Positions 57,415-64,000 of a stretch of 64,000 nt of DNA are shown piece by piece. Below the pieces are notes generated by a model. The model was not told the origin of the DNA. It saw only the letters and a list, made by a program, of their open reading frames with translations, and made no database searches. The DNA lies in contig NZ_JADYVD010000002.1 in the NCBI RefSeq assembly GCF_020193575.1, forward strand, positions 226,342 through 290,341, in the 5' to 3' direction. Numbering within the stretch: the first letter of the stretch is position 1; each line of letters begins with the position of its first letter. This stretch comes from Ensifer sp. IC4062. GTDB lineage: Bacteria; Pseudomonadota; Alphaproteobacteria; Rhizobiales; Rhizobiaceae. A program made the position numbers and the translations under genes.

Positions 57415-58546
57415 ATGCGAAGCGAAATCGAGAACATTGTCGACGAAATCAAGCAGGCCATAAGCCTGCTGAGGAGGCATCTTTGACTGGGACCAGGCGA
57501 TAAGACGACTGGACTGGTTGAACAACAAGGCGGAGGACCCGTCGCTCTGGAATGATGCCGCCGAGGCCCAGAAGCTCATGCGCGAGCGCCAACAGCTCGA
57601 CGATGGCATCAACGGCCTGCGCCGGTTCGAGCAGCAGCTCAACGACAATATAGAGCTGATCGAACTCGGTGAGGAAGAAGGAGACGCAGCGATCGTTGCG
57701 GACGCCGAGGAAGCCCTCAAACAACTGCGCAACGAAGCCGCGAAGAAGCAGGTGGAGGCTATGCTTTCCGGCGAGGCGGATCAGAACGATACCTACCTTG
57801 AAGTCCATTCGGGCGCCGGCGGCACGGAAAGCCAGGATTGGGCCAACATGCTGCTGCGCATGTATACCCGCTGGGCGGAGCGCCAGGGCTACAAGGTGGA
57901 GCTCATGGAAATCCAGGATGGCGAAGAAGCCGGCATTAAGTCCGCCACGCTACTCGTCAAGGGTCACAACGCCTATGGCTGGCTGAAGACGGAGTCGGGC
58001 GTGCACCGGCTCGTCCGTATCTCGCCCTACGACAGCAATGCCCGGCGGCACACCTCGTTCTCGTCCATCTGGGTCTACCCGGTCGTAGACGATTCGATTC
58101 AGATCGATATCAACGAAGGCGACTGCCGGATCGATACCTATCGTTCGTCGGGAGCCGGTGGCCAGCACGTCAACACGACCGATTCAGCCGTGCGCATCAC
58201 CCACATGCCGAGCGGTATCGTGGTGCAGTGCCAACAGGAGCGATCGCAGCACAAGAACCGGGCCAAGGCCTGGGACATGCTGCGCGCGCGGCTCTACGAG
58301 GCCGAACTCAAGAAGCGCGAGGAAGCGGCGAACGCCGAAGCGGCTTCCAAGACCGATATCGGTTGGGGTCACCAGATCCGCTCCTATGTTCTCCAGCCCT
58401 ACCAGCTGGTGAAGGACTTGCGGACGGGCGTGGAAAGCACGAGCCCCGGCGATGTGCTCGACGGCGAATTGAACGACTTCATGGAGGCGGCCTTGGCCCA
58501 CCGTGTACAGGGTGGTGCAGATGCCGTTGTCGAAGACCTGAATTAA
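57415..58546 (+). CDS. prfB: peptide chain release factor 2, with +1 programmed frameshift
   Basis: RF2 reads UAA and UGA and releases the peptide. The gene starts at ATG 57415 and 23 codons later meets TGA (57484-57486) in the context CTTTGAC, with an AGGAGG Shine-Dalgarno-like element three bases before CTT. This is the classical autoregulatory frameshift: if RF2 is low, ribosomes slip +1 and read GAC TGG GAC onward. The fused product is about 376 aa. The codon-recognition region and the SPF-like loop are visible, and the peptidyl-transferase GGQ motif is at [20 protein letters not shown] (GGQ, DNA about 58159-58167). A hairpin terminator follows at 58573-58600. Confidence 0.96.
57468..57487 (+). 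promoter_or_regulatory. prfB: programmed +1 frameshift site of prfB
   Basis: AGGAGG, a 3-nt spacer (CAT), then CTT TGA C: the stimulatory SD-like element and slippery codon match the E. coli prfB site in arrangement. Slipping drops the T at 57484. Confidence 0.95.
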
Positions 58547-58572
58547 CAGGTCATGCTCGACTGGATTGTCGG

Positions 58573-58601
58573 AGGCCGGGTGCTTGCGCCCGGCCTTTTA
58601 T
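58573..58601 (+). terminator. intrinsic terminator of prfB
   Basis: GGCCGGGTG pairs with CGCCCGGCC around CTT/TG, followed by TTTTATT. It lies 27 bp after the prfB stop and is convergent with the next leftward gene. Confidence 0.8.
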
Positions 58602-58611
58602 TGTGGGGGTA

Positions 58612-59124
58612 TCAGTTTGTTGCGCGCTCGATCTTGATATCACCGAGATCGTCGATCACCACGGTCCAGGATTCCGGTTCCTTGGCCGAAGGGTCCGTCT
58701 TCAGGTAGACGGTAGCGAACATCCCCGGTTGCGGGGTGATGCCGGTCGATGTTTCCGGCCGAATGTCTGTGACATAGGGCTTCAAAGCAGTGAATTCTTC
58801 CAGCTCGGCCGACGAAACGACTTCAGGGCCGGTGGGCATAGAGGCAATCTGCTGAAGGTGTACTTGAGCGGTGCCGTCGTTCTGGCGAACGGCAATAAGC
58901 TTATAATAGCCGCGCTTCCCACTCTGCGAACCGGATGTAGCGCGGCCGGCCTTTTCCTCTGCACCATCTTGCGAAAGCGCAGTGCCGCTTTCCTCCCAGT
59001 AACCGGTGCTGGTCACGAAGGTGATATTCGAGGGAAGGATGGCGGATTCTTGCGCCCAGAAGTTGCTCGCGGGCAGGGCGAGGCAGAGCGCGAGAAACGG
59101 AGCTTTAAACATCGGTTGACGCAT
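58612..59124 (-). CDS. exported hypothetical protein
   Basis: The 170-aa protein has a signal peptide (FKAPFLALCLALPASNFWA, cleavage near AQES) and a mature part with GYYKLIAVRQNDGTAQVHLQ and SWTVVIDDLGDIKIER. No family is recognised. The NFWAQESAIL segment and the SAELEEFTALKPYVTDIRP segment may be useful search probes. It lies convergent to prfB and 77 bp upstream of nadK on the + coordinate axis; nadK reads in the same direction. Confidence 0.72.
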   Translation of the reverse strand: MRQPMFKAPFLALCLALPASNFWAQESAILPSNITFVTSTGYWEESGTALSQDGAEEKAGRATSGSQSGKRGYYKLIAVRQNDGTAQVHLQQIASMPTGPEVVSSAELEEFTALKPYVTDIRPETSTGITPQPGMFATVYLKTDPSAKEPESWTVVIDDLGDIKIERATN

Positions 59125-59201
59125 CCTCCTGAAATGCCTGAACGGCGGGGCCGGCGGCTACCGTTTTGAACCATATCACATCCGCCTTGCAACGTGTGAT
59201 T

Positions 59202-59975
59202 TCAATTGGAGAATTGCTCGGCAAGAATGCGGTCGGACCAGGAATGGTCCGGGTCGGAGAGGATGCGGGCGGTCAGTTTTTCGGACTCGGCGATGCGAAC
59301 CTCGACGACCGACTTTACCTCCTGGTGATCGGCGACCGCGTTGACCGGCCGCTTGTCCGCCTCGAGGATCTCGATCTCGACGGTAACGTGATTGGGCAGC
59401 AGCGCGCCGCGCCAGCGCCGTGGGCGGAACGGGCTGACGGGCGTGAGCGCCAGCAGCGGCGCTTCCAGCGGCAGGATCGGCCCGTGCGCGGAGAGGTTGT
59501 ATGCCGTCGAACCAGCCGGTGTCGCCAGGAGAAGGCCGTCGCAGGTCAGCTCCTCGAGCCTCGTCTTGCCGTCGATGATGACCTTCAGTTTGGCGGCCTG
59601 ATAGGATTGGCGAAAAAGATAGACTTCATTGATAGCCAATGCCGTGAATATGTTGCCGTTGACGTCCGTCGTCTGCATCTCCAGGGGGTGAAAGGCATTC
59701 TCGACAGCTCTTTCGATGCGGCGATGCAGGTTCTCCGTGCTGTAGCGGTTCATCAGAAAGCCCACCGAGCCGCGGTTCATCCCATAGACGAGTTTGCCGG
59801 AGTTCATCGTCTTGTGCAGCGTATGCAGCATGAAGCCGTCACCGCCAAGCGCGACGATCACGTCGGCTTCGTCCGCTTCGTGGTTGCCATAAATGGCCTT
59901 GAGATCCTTGGCCGCCTTTTGCGCCTCTTCTGCCGGAGAGGCGAGGAAGGCGAGTGTGTTGAACTTGCGGGCCAT
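59202..59975 (-). CDS. nadK: NAD kinase
   Basis: NadK phosphorylates NAD to NADP with ATP or polyphosphate. The 257-aa protein has the GGDG motif (VIVALGGDGFMLHTLH near 39-54), the NRGSVGFLMN stretch near 67-76 and LLLATPAGSTAYNLSAHGPI (about 149-168), which are typical ATP-NAD kinase motifs. The ATG at 59975 (MARKFNTLAFLASPAEEAQK) is the usual start; the longer frame to 60035 adds a proline-rich leader without a ribosome-binding site. Confidence 0.95.
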   Translation of the reverse strand: MARKFNTLAFLASPAEEAQKAAKDLKAIYGNHEADEADVIVALGGDGFMLHTLHKTMNSGKLVYGMNRGSVGFLMNRYSTENLHRRIERAVENAFHPLEMQTTDVNGNIFTALAINEVYLFRQSYQAAKLKVIIDGKTRLEELTCDGLLLATPAGSTAYNLSAHGPILPLEAPLLALTPVSPFRPRRWRGALLPNHVTVEIEILEADKRPVNAVADHQEVKSVVEVRIAESEKLTARILSDPDHSWSDRILAEQFSN

Positions 59976-60084
59976 GAACTCAGTCCATCGTCGTGGAGGG
60001 CAGGGCGGTCGATTGCTAATCCCATTTTCTGGCACGGCCTTGCCGTGAACGCATCCGAAAAATTGGGAGAAGTCGTATTTTTGC

Positions 60085-60112
60085 TTTACACGGAATCAGA
60101 ATATGATAACTC
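60085..60112 (+). promoter_or_regulatory. promoter of tRNA-Thr
   Basis: TTTACA (60085-60090) and TAACTC 16 bp further on (60107-60112) form a plausible sigma-70 promoter ending 15 bp before the tRNA. Confidence 0.45.
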
Positions 60113-60126
60113 CCAGCGCGGAAAGT

Positions 60127-60202
60127 GCCCTTATAGCTCAGTTGGTAGAGCGGCTGATTTGTAATCAGTAGGTCGGGAGTTCGAGTCTCTCTGGGGGCAC
60201 CA
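60127..60202 (+). tRNA. tRNA-Thr (anticodon UGU)
   Basis: The 76-nt gene folds as a cloverleaf. The acceptor GCCCTTA pairs with TGGGGGC. The anticodon loop CTGATTTGTAATCAG has TGT at the middle, so it reads ACA. The D-arm GCTCAGTTGGTAGAGC and T-arm GTTCGAGTC are standard. The CCA end is encoded (60200-60202). Confidence 0.96.
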
Positions 60203-60246
60203 TCTTTTCAACAGCTTAGCTGTATTCCCATTCATTCACCTTCAGA

Positions 60247-61188
60247 TCAGATGTCGAACGATACCGGTGGTCTCGGGTCGATCTCGATGCAGCGCGACAT
60301 GGCACTGAGTAAATTCTCAGCAAGATAATCGATCAGGGCGCGCGTTGCCGGAAGCAGCCCGCGACGAGAGGGGAAGACGAGGTGGACCATGACATCGCCC
60401 GATGACCATTCCGGCAGGACTGGAACGAGGACGCCAGTGCGGAAGGCGCGTTCGCAGATGTGGTCCGGCAACAGCGCAATCCCCATACCCTCGATCGCGG
60501 CACGCTCAAGAATGAGGAAATCGCTGCAACCGATGATCGGCCGGTGTCCAATTTCGATCAAGGTTCCGTCGGTGTGACGCAGCCGCCAGACGTCGTTGGT
60601 ATGTTGTTCGTTCGTCGAAACCGTTGGCATCTGGGCAAGATTGTCGATGGTGATGCCATCGAGACGGGCGAGAAGCGTCGGGCTTGCCGCAAGGCGCTGG
60701 CGCACTGTGCCGAACTGGCGGACGATCAATTGACTGTCGGTGTCGAGCTGTTCGCGAGCGCGCAGAGCGACATCGATTCGCTCCTCGACGAGATCAAGGC
60801 GCCTGTTGGTCGTCGTGATCAGCAAACGAACGCCGGGATACCGGCGATGAAAGCCCGGCAGGATATCAGCCAGCATCGGCGTGAAGCCAAAGGGGCAACC
60901 GAGGCGGACGATCCCGGTCGGCTCGGCGCGCACCGCCGCGATTTCGGCTTCGGCCGCCTCGACGCCTTCCAGCAATCCCTGGCAATGCTCGTAGAAGACG
61001 GTCCCGATTTCGGTCATGCGCAACTTGCGCGTCGAACGCTCGAGCAGGCGGACGCCAAGTTGCTCCTCCAGGCGCGCGACATGCTTGCTGAGCTTCGATT
61101 TTGGGATGTTCAGGTCTCGCGCTGCCGCGCTGAAGCCGTTGTTTCGCACGACAGCCGCGAAGAGAGCGATGTCATTAAGATCTTGCAT
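60247..61188 (-). CDS. LysR family transcriptional regulator
   Basis: The 313-aa LTTR has the winged HTH at the N-terminus (MQDLNDIALFAAVVRNNGFS, then ARDLNIPKSKLSKHVARLEE, about 17-40) and a C-terminal substrate-binding domain. It starts at the ATG 61188 with GGAGG upstream; a TTG at 61200 was rejected. It is divergent from azoR and probably regulates that gene through the dyad at 61223-61238, so the effector may be a quinone or azo-type compound. That is inference. Confidence 0.92.
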   Translation of the reverse strand: MQDLNDIALFAAVVRNNGFSAAARDLNIPKSKLSKHVARLEEQLGVRLLERSTRKLRMTEIGTVFYEHCQGLLEGVEAAEAEIAAVRAEPTGIVRLGCPFGFTPMLADILPGFHRRYPGVRLLITTTNRRLDLVEERIDVALRAREQLDTDSQLIVRQFGTVRQRLAASPTLLARLDGITIDNLAQMPTVSTNEQHTNDVWRLRHTDGTLIEIGHRPIIGCSDFLILERAAIEGMGIALLPDHICERAFRTGVLVPVLPEWSSGDVMVHLVFPSRRGLLPATRALIDYLAENLLSAMSRCIEIDPRPPVSFDI

Positions 61189-61222
61189 TCCTGCCTCCAA
61201 GGCCGTCTTTTACGCAAAGATT

Positions 61223-61238
61223 GTTTCTATCAGGAAAC
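61223..61238. promoter_or_regulatory. dyad between lysR and azoR
   Basis: GTTTC and GAAAC are separated by TATCAG (T-N11-A type, with flanking ATT/AAT), typical for LysR operators. A related GTTTTCC follows near 61273. Confidence 0.45.
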
Positions 61239-61323
61239 AGAATGTCAAATATCTGCACACTTATCCTGTGATTGTTTTCCGATCATATGAGGGACACCGC
61301 AACGCAACATAAAGGTGCCTCCC

Positions 61324-61944
61324 ATGAAAGTCCTTCATATCGACTCCGGCATTCTCGGAGAACATTCGGTTTCCCGTCGCCTGACCGCCGCGATCGTCTC
61401 GCAGATCAAGGCTGACCGGCCGGACGCCGAGATCACCTATCGCGACCTCGTGGCCAACGGTGTGCAGCACCTTACCGGTTCGCAGATCATGGCCCCGGCT
61501 GACCTCGGTGGCGTCGAGCCGGCTCTCGCCGCCGACGTTCAGAGCGGTCGCAAGATGCTGGAAGAATTCCTTGCCGCCGACACGGTCGTCGTCGGTGCTC
61601 CCATGTACAACTTCTCCATTCCGAGCCAGCTTAAGGCCTGGATCGATCGCCTCGCCGTCGCCGGAAAGACCTTCCGCTACACCGAAGCTGGCGCGGAAGG
61701 GCTCGCAAAGGGCAAGAAGGTTATCATCGCTTCGACCCGTGGCGGACACTATTCGGCCGGCCCGGCTGCGGCTATGGACCATCAGGAAAGTTACCTGAGG
61801 ACGGTCTTCGGTTTCTTCGGCATCACCGACGTCGAATTCGTCCGCGCCGAGGGGCTCAATCTCGGTGACGATTCGAAGCAGTTCGCCATTGCCGAGGCCG
61901 AAAAGGCTATCACTGCCGGCAACGTCCTTCGTCTGGCAAGCTAA
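61324..61944 (+). CDS. azoR: FMN-dependent NADH-azoreductase
   Basis: AzoR reduces quinones and azo dyes with NADH through FMN. The 206-aa protein has the flavodoxin-like fold: MKVLHIDSGILGEHSVSRRL start, PMYNFSIPSQLKAWIDRLAV (about 95-114), and ASTRGGHYSAG near 136-146. It is preceded by the divergent LysR gene and followed by a strong terminator at 61981-62020. The ATG at 61324 is preferred over a codon at 61315 because its spacing to GGTGCC is better and MKVLHIDS fits the family. Confidence 0.93.
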   Translation: MKVLHIDSGILGEHSVSRRLTAAIVSQIKADRPDAEITYRDLVANGVQHLTGSQIMAPADLGGVEPALAADVQSGRKMLEEFLAADTVVVGAPMYNFSIPSQLKAWIDRLAVAGKTFRYTEAGAEGLAKGKKVIIASTRGGHYSAGPAAAMDHQESYLRTVFGFFGITDVEFVRAEGLNLGDDSKQFAIAEAEKAITAGNVLRLAS

Positions 61945-61980
61945 GACATTCATCCGGACCGTGAGATATCGGTTTGTTGC

Positions 61981-62020
61981 GGAGAATGCCGGCTGTGAAA
62001 GCAGCCGGCATTCTCCGTTT
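61981..62020 (+). terminator. intrinsic terminator after azoR
   Basis: GGAGAATGCCGGCTG (61981-61995) pairs perfectly with CAGCCGGCATTCTCC (62002-62016) around TGAAAG, then GTTTT follows. It is the strongest terminator in the window. Confidence 0.88.
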
Positions 62021-62053
62021 TCACTGGTCGCTATTTCGCGCTAATATCCGCTT

Positions 62054-62326
62054 ATGAAACGTCTGCGCGCGATGCCGATAGCAACGCTGTCGCTGGCGGC
62101 AATCATGGCCGCCGGAAGCGTTCTTGCGGCGCCCCCCGATCGGCGCTGCACCTGTCGCAATCGCGACGGATCGACATACGAGCTTGGCCAGACCGCCTGC
62201 ATCAGGGTCGGCGGCATCTCCTATCTGGCGCGCTGTGAGATGAATCTCAACGTGAGCACTTGGAAGAAATTGCGTGACGGATGCCCGACCGCTCAATTCG
62301 GAACGGCGGACATGCTGCTTGATTGA
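62054..62326 (+). CDS. small secreted cysteine-containing protein
   Basis: The 90-aa protein has a signal peptide (MKRLRAMPIATLSLAAIMAA, then GSVLAAPP) and a mature part of about 62 residues with cysteines in CTC, AC, RC and GC contexts (PDRRCTCRNRDGST, QTACIRVGG, ARCEMN, DGCPT). Five cysteines suggest extracytoplasmic disulfides, perhaps formed by the DsbA-like enzyme at 47127. No family is recognised. It stands alone between the azoR terminator and the convergent rlmB. Confidence 0.72.
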   Translation: MKRLRAMPIATLSLAAIMAAGSVLAAPPDRRCTCRNRDGSTYELGQTACIRVGGISYLARCEMNLNVSTWKKLRDGCPTAQFGTADMLLD

Positions 62327-62338
62327 GACCAGCGCCGT

Positions 62339-63214
62339 CTAGTTCTTCAAGTACTGTCGTGCCGCATACATGGCAATCGCCGCAGCGTTCGAGACGTTTA
62401 GCGACTTGATCGCTCCCGGCATGTCGAGACGGGCGAGTGCCCTAACAGTCTGACGCGTCTTTTGCCGCAATCCCTTGCCCTCAGACCCCAATACCAGGGC
62501 GATCCTGTTGCCGGTGAAAGTGCCTTCGAGCGGTTCCGGGCCTTCCGAATCCAGACCTATTGTCAGAAAGCCGAGCTTGTGCAGTTCGTCTATCGCGTCG
62601 GCGAGATTGGTGATCTGGATGTAAGGGATGAGTTCCAGCGCGCCGGAAGCGGATTTCGCCAGGACACCCGACTCGGTCGGGCTGTGGCGCATGGTGGTAA
62701 TGAGTGCGCCGGCGTCGAAAGCGACCGCGGAGCGCATGATTGCGCCGACGTTGTGGGGATCGGTCACCTGGTCGAGGACCAGAATCAGCGGGCAGTCGCG
62801 CAACGCTTCGAGTCTGCGGTGCGGCAACGGTCGCGTCTCCAGCATCACGCCCTGGTGGATGGCGTCCGGCCCGAGAACCTTGTCCAGATCCTGTGGCGTC
62901 ACGACGTCGGTCGGAAAGGGAAGCGCGGAGAGGTCGCCGAGTTCCAGCCGGGCAGCCGCGTTCTGGGTTACAGAGAGGTGAACGATTTTTCGTTCCGGAT
63001 TGTCGAGGGCGGCGCGAACCGTATGCAGACCGTAGAGAAGCACCTGCTCTGGCGCCAGCGCCGGAGGCTTCCAATCGGCCGGCATCTTCTTGCGCTTGTC
63101 CTGCCTGGGCGTGGGGATTTCGCCGCGCTCGCGGCGGGCGTCGCGGTGGGCGCGCCGGAGATTGGCATAATGGGTGTCCCTGGCGCTCTTGTCGCCGCTC
63201 TTGTCCTTGCTCAT
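62339..63214 (-). CDS. rlmB: 23S rRNA (guanosine-2'-O-)-methyltransferase RlmB
   Basis: RlmB of the SpoU/TrmH family methylates the ribose of G2251 in 23S rRNA. The 291-aa protein (MSKDKSGDKSARDTHYANLR start) has a basic N-terminal extension, the L30e-like substrate domain and the SPOUT knot with LVLDQVTDPHNVGAIMRSAV (about 160-179), IALVLGSEGKGLRQ (about 236-249) and LDMPGAIKSLNVSNAAAIAMY (about 261-281). The start at 63214 was chosen over the 63262 frame because the latter's first 16 residues are unsupported. It is convergent with the small secreted gene. Confidence 0.93.
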   Translation of the reverse strand: MSKDKSGDKSARDTHYANLRRAHRDARRERGEIPTPRQDKRKKMPADWKPPALAPEQVLLYGLHTVRAALDNPERKIVHLSVTQNAAARLELGDLSALPFPTDVVTPQDLDKVLGPDAIHQGVMLETRPLPHRRLEALRDCPLILVLDQVTDPHNVGAIMRSAVAFDAGALITTMRHSPTESGVLAKSASGALELIPYIQITNLADAIDELHKLGFLTIGLDSEGPEPLEGTFTGNRIALVLGSEGKGLRQKTRQTVRALARLDMPGAIKSLNVSNAAAIAMYAARQYLKN

Positions 63215-63313
63215 GTGGGTCTTATAGTGAGGTTCGATCGCCGTTGGAAACGCTTTCGGCAATCTTCGCCGGCGCTACTGTGGAGAATTTCTGAAATTTT
63301 GCGTTTCGCCGTG

Positions 63314-63342
63314 TTGACAGGACGAGGGAGGGCGGTCATATA
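63314..63342 (+). promoter_or_regulatory. strong promoter of the tRNA-Tyr/tRNA-Gly/tuf unit
   Basis: TTGACA (63314-63319) and CATATA (63337-63342) are exactly 17 bp apart, near the sigma-70 consensus, ending 86 bp before tRNA-Tyr. Transcription probably continues through both tRNAs and perhaps into tuf. Confidence 0.7.
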
Positions 63343-63428
63343 CCCGGCGCAGATCGCGAGGCGGCAGCAAACGTAGCCGCTTCCTCCACGATCTCAAATG
63401 CTTGGTCGATTGATCCCGACAGAATAAT

Positions 63429-63513
63429 GGAGGGATGCCCGAGTGGTTAAAGGGGACGGACTGTAAATCCGTTGGCTCAGCCTACGTTGGTTCAAATCCA
63501 ACTCCCTCCACCA
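63429..63513 (+). tRNA. tRNA-Tyr (anticodon GUA)
   Basis: The 85-nt class II tRNA has a long variable arm. The acceptor GGAGGGA pairs with TCCCTCC, the anticodon loop is ACTGTAAAT with GTA, and the T-arm is GGTTCAAATCC. The CCA is encoded (63511-63513). Confidence 0.97.
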
Positions 63514-63536
63514 TTCTGCTTCAGGATCGAAGGCCC

Positions 63537-63610
63537 GCGGGTATAGCTCAATGGTAGAGCAGCAGCCTTCCAAGCTGAATACGCGGGTTCGATTCCCGCT
63601 ACCCGCTCCA
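63537..63610 (+). tRNA. tRNA-Gly (anticodon UCC)
   Basis: The 74-nt gene has acceptor GCGGGTA pairing with TACCCGC, an anticodon loop with TCC in CAGCCTTCCAAGCTG, D-arm GCTCAATGGTAGAGC and T-arm GGTTCGATTCC. The CCA is encoded (63608-63610). It is 23 bp after tRNA-Tyr. Confidence 0.97.
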
Positions 63611-63873
63611 CCTCATTTCAGCATTGCAGAGACAAGCTCAGAGTACGCTTTAAGTAAACGTCGCATGTCGATGATTGTGCTTGTGTTTGCGCGCTCTAAT
63701 GAGCCGTCGCTCCGATATTCGCGCACCGTACGACCCCGCGGAGCTGAACGGCTGTGCAGCACCATCCCGCCGCACGCAATTAAGTCTTGCGCAAATCCCG
63801 CGAAACCCTTAAACGGCTCGACAAACCGGCCCGGCCGGCTGATCCATCTTATTTGACCACAGGAAACGTACCC
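63611..63873. other. intergenic region between tRNA-Gly and tuf
   Basis: The 263 bp hold no strong terminator and no convincing gene. A leftward frame of atypical composition (63613-63790) crosses it and is treated as noise. A possible additional tuf promoter is TTGCGC (63787-63792) with TAAACG 17 bp on (63810-63815). Confidence 0.4.
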
Positions 63874-64000
63874 ATGGCAAAGAGCAAATTTGAGCGCAAC
63901 AAGCCGCACGTTAACATTGGCACGATTGGCCACGTTGACCATGGCAAGACGTCGCTGACGGCAGCGATCACGAAGTATTTCGGCGAGTTCAAGGCGTATG
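63874..64000 (+). CDS. tuf: translation elongation factor Tu (5' part)
   Basis: EF-Tu delivers aminoacyl-tRNA to the ribosome. The first 42 codons give [20 protein letters not shown] then VDHGKT: the G1 P-loop GHVDHGKT is at residues 19-26. The gene runs off the window. A start ATG at 63874 with AGGAAACGTACCC upstream is typical. Its place after tRNA-Tyr and tRNA-Gly matches an old tRNA-tuf arrangement. Confidence 0.97.

Noticed and set aside
23215..63262. Long antisense frames over rnr, topA, accC, rlmB and others
   Set aside because: Typical of high-GC genes; no ribosome-binding sites and no recognisable protein families.
63613..63942. 109-aa leftward frame overlapping the start of tuf
   Set aside because: Runs antisense into tuf, atypical codon use, no supported start; the part next to tRNA-Gly could be an integration scar but nothing else supports that.

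Overview
The window looks like a chromosomal core-genome segment of a Rhizobiaceae alphaproteobacterium, most likely Sinorhizobium/Ensifer. This rests on gene order and protein character: nuoN-birA-rnj, proS-lolCE-lolD-dnaE, divK-pleD-rpmG, rnr-topA-dprA-plsY-pyrC'-pyrB, gatCA/gatB, aat-accCB-aroQ, rne-ami-mrcA-prfB-nadK and tuf. It also rests on an alphaproteobacterial NDUFA12-type complex I gene, LexA boxes of the alphaproteobacterial GAAC-N7-GAAC type, and intergenic palindromic elements like the Rhizobium RIME/RPE families. No prophage, insertion sequence, CRISPR array or rRNA gene was seen. Species assignment is inference; no database was searched.

Layout. 1-9 kb (+): last complex I gene nuoN, birA, RNase J, methylmalonyl-CoA epimerase, a DUF1467 gene, a gene-poor 770 bp stretch, proS and the Lol lipoprotein-release ABC transporter. 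9-16.5 kb: an SOS-flavoured segment with a DUF5680 gene (-), a 28-residue membrane peptide (+), dnaE (+), an L,D-transpeptidase (-) and dinB (-). LexA-type boxes sit before the DUF5680 gene, the peptide gene and dinB. 16.5-20.5 kb: a GNAT, a HAD-like and a DUF3572 gene, the cell-cycle regulators divK-pleD, and a probable small RNA. 20.5-32.5 kb (-): a long collinear block read in the order pyrB, pyrC', plsY, dprA, topA, rnr, DUF983, NUDIX, MFS, rpmG, mostly with overlapping or nearly touching genes. 32.6-37 kb: an AidB-like acyl-CoA dehydrogenase, an AEC permease, two tiny membrane proteins, ruvX and a UPF0173 hydrolase.

37-44 kb (+): gatC-gatA and gatB, interrupted by a yjhX-type toxin gene and a DUF1294 gene broken by an in-frame TGA; then two GNAT genes, an NDUFA12 gene and a DUF2155 gene. 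44-49.4 kb: aroQ-accB-accC-aat (-), a DsbA-like oxidoreductase (-) and an aminotransferase (+). 49.6-58.6 kb: rne (-), then N-acetylmuramoyl-L-alanine amidase, PBP1A and prfB (+), the last with the classical +1 programmed frameshift. 58.6-64 kb: a secreted protein, nadK, tRNA-Thr(UGU), a divergent lysR/azoR pair, a small secreted protein, rlmB, tRNA-Tyr(GUA), tRNA-Gly(UCC) and the start of tuf.

How it fits together. Most genes are housekeeping: respiration, DNA replication and repair, RNA turnover (RNase J, R and E all present), translation fidelity (GatCAB, ProS, RF2, EF-Tu, tRNAs), cell wall (LDT, amidase, PBP1A), pyrimidine synthesis and fatty-acid initiation. The most interesting candidate is the 28-aa single-helix peptide at 9834-9920 behind a LexA box; its size, topology and control recall Caulobacter SidA, an SOS-induced inhibitor of cell division.
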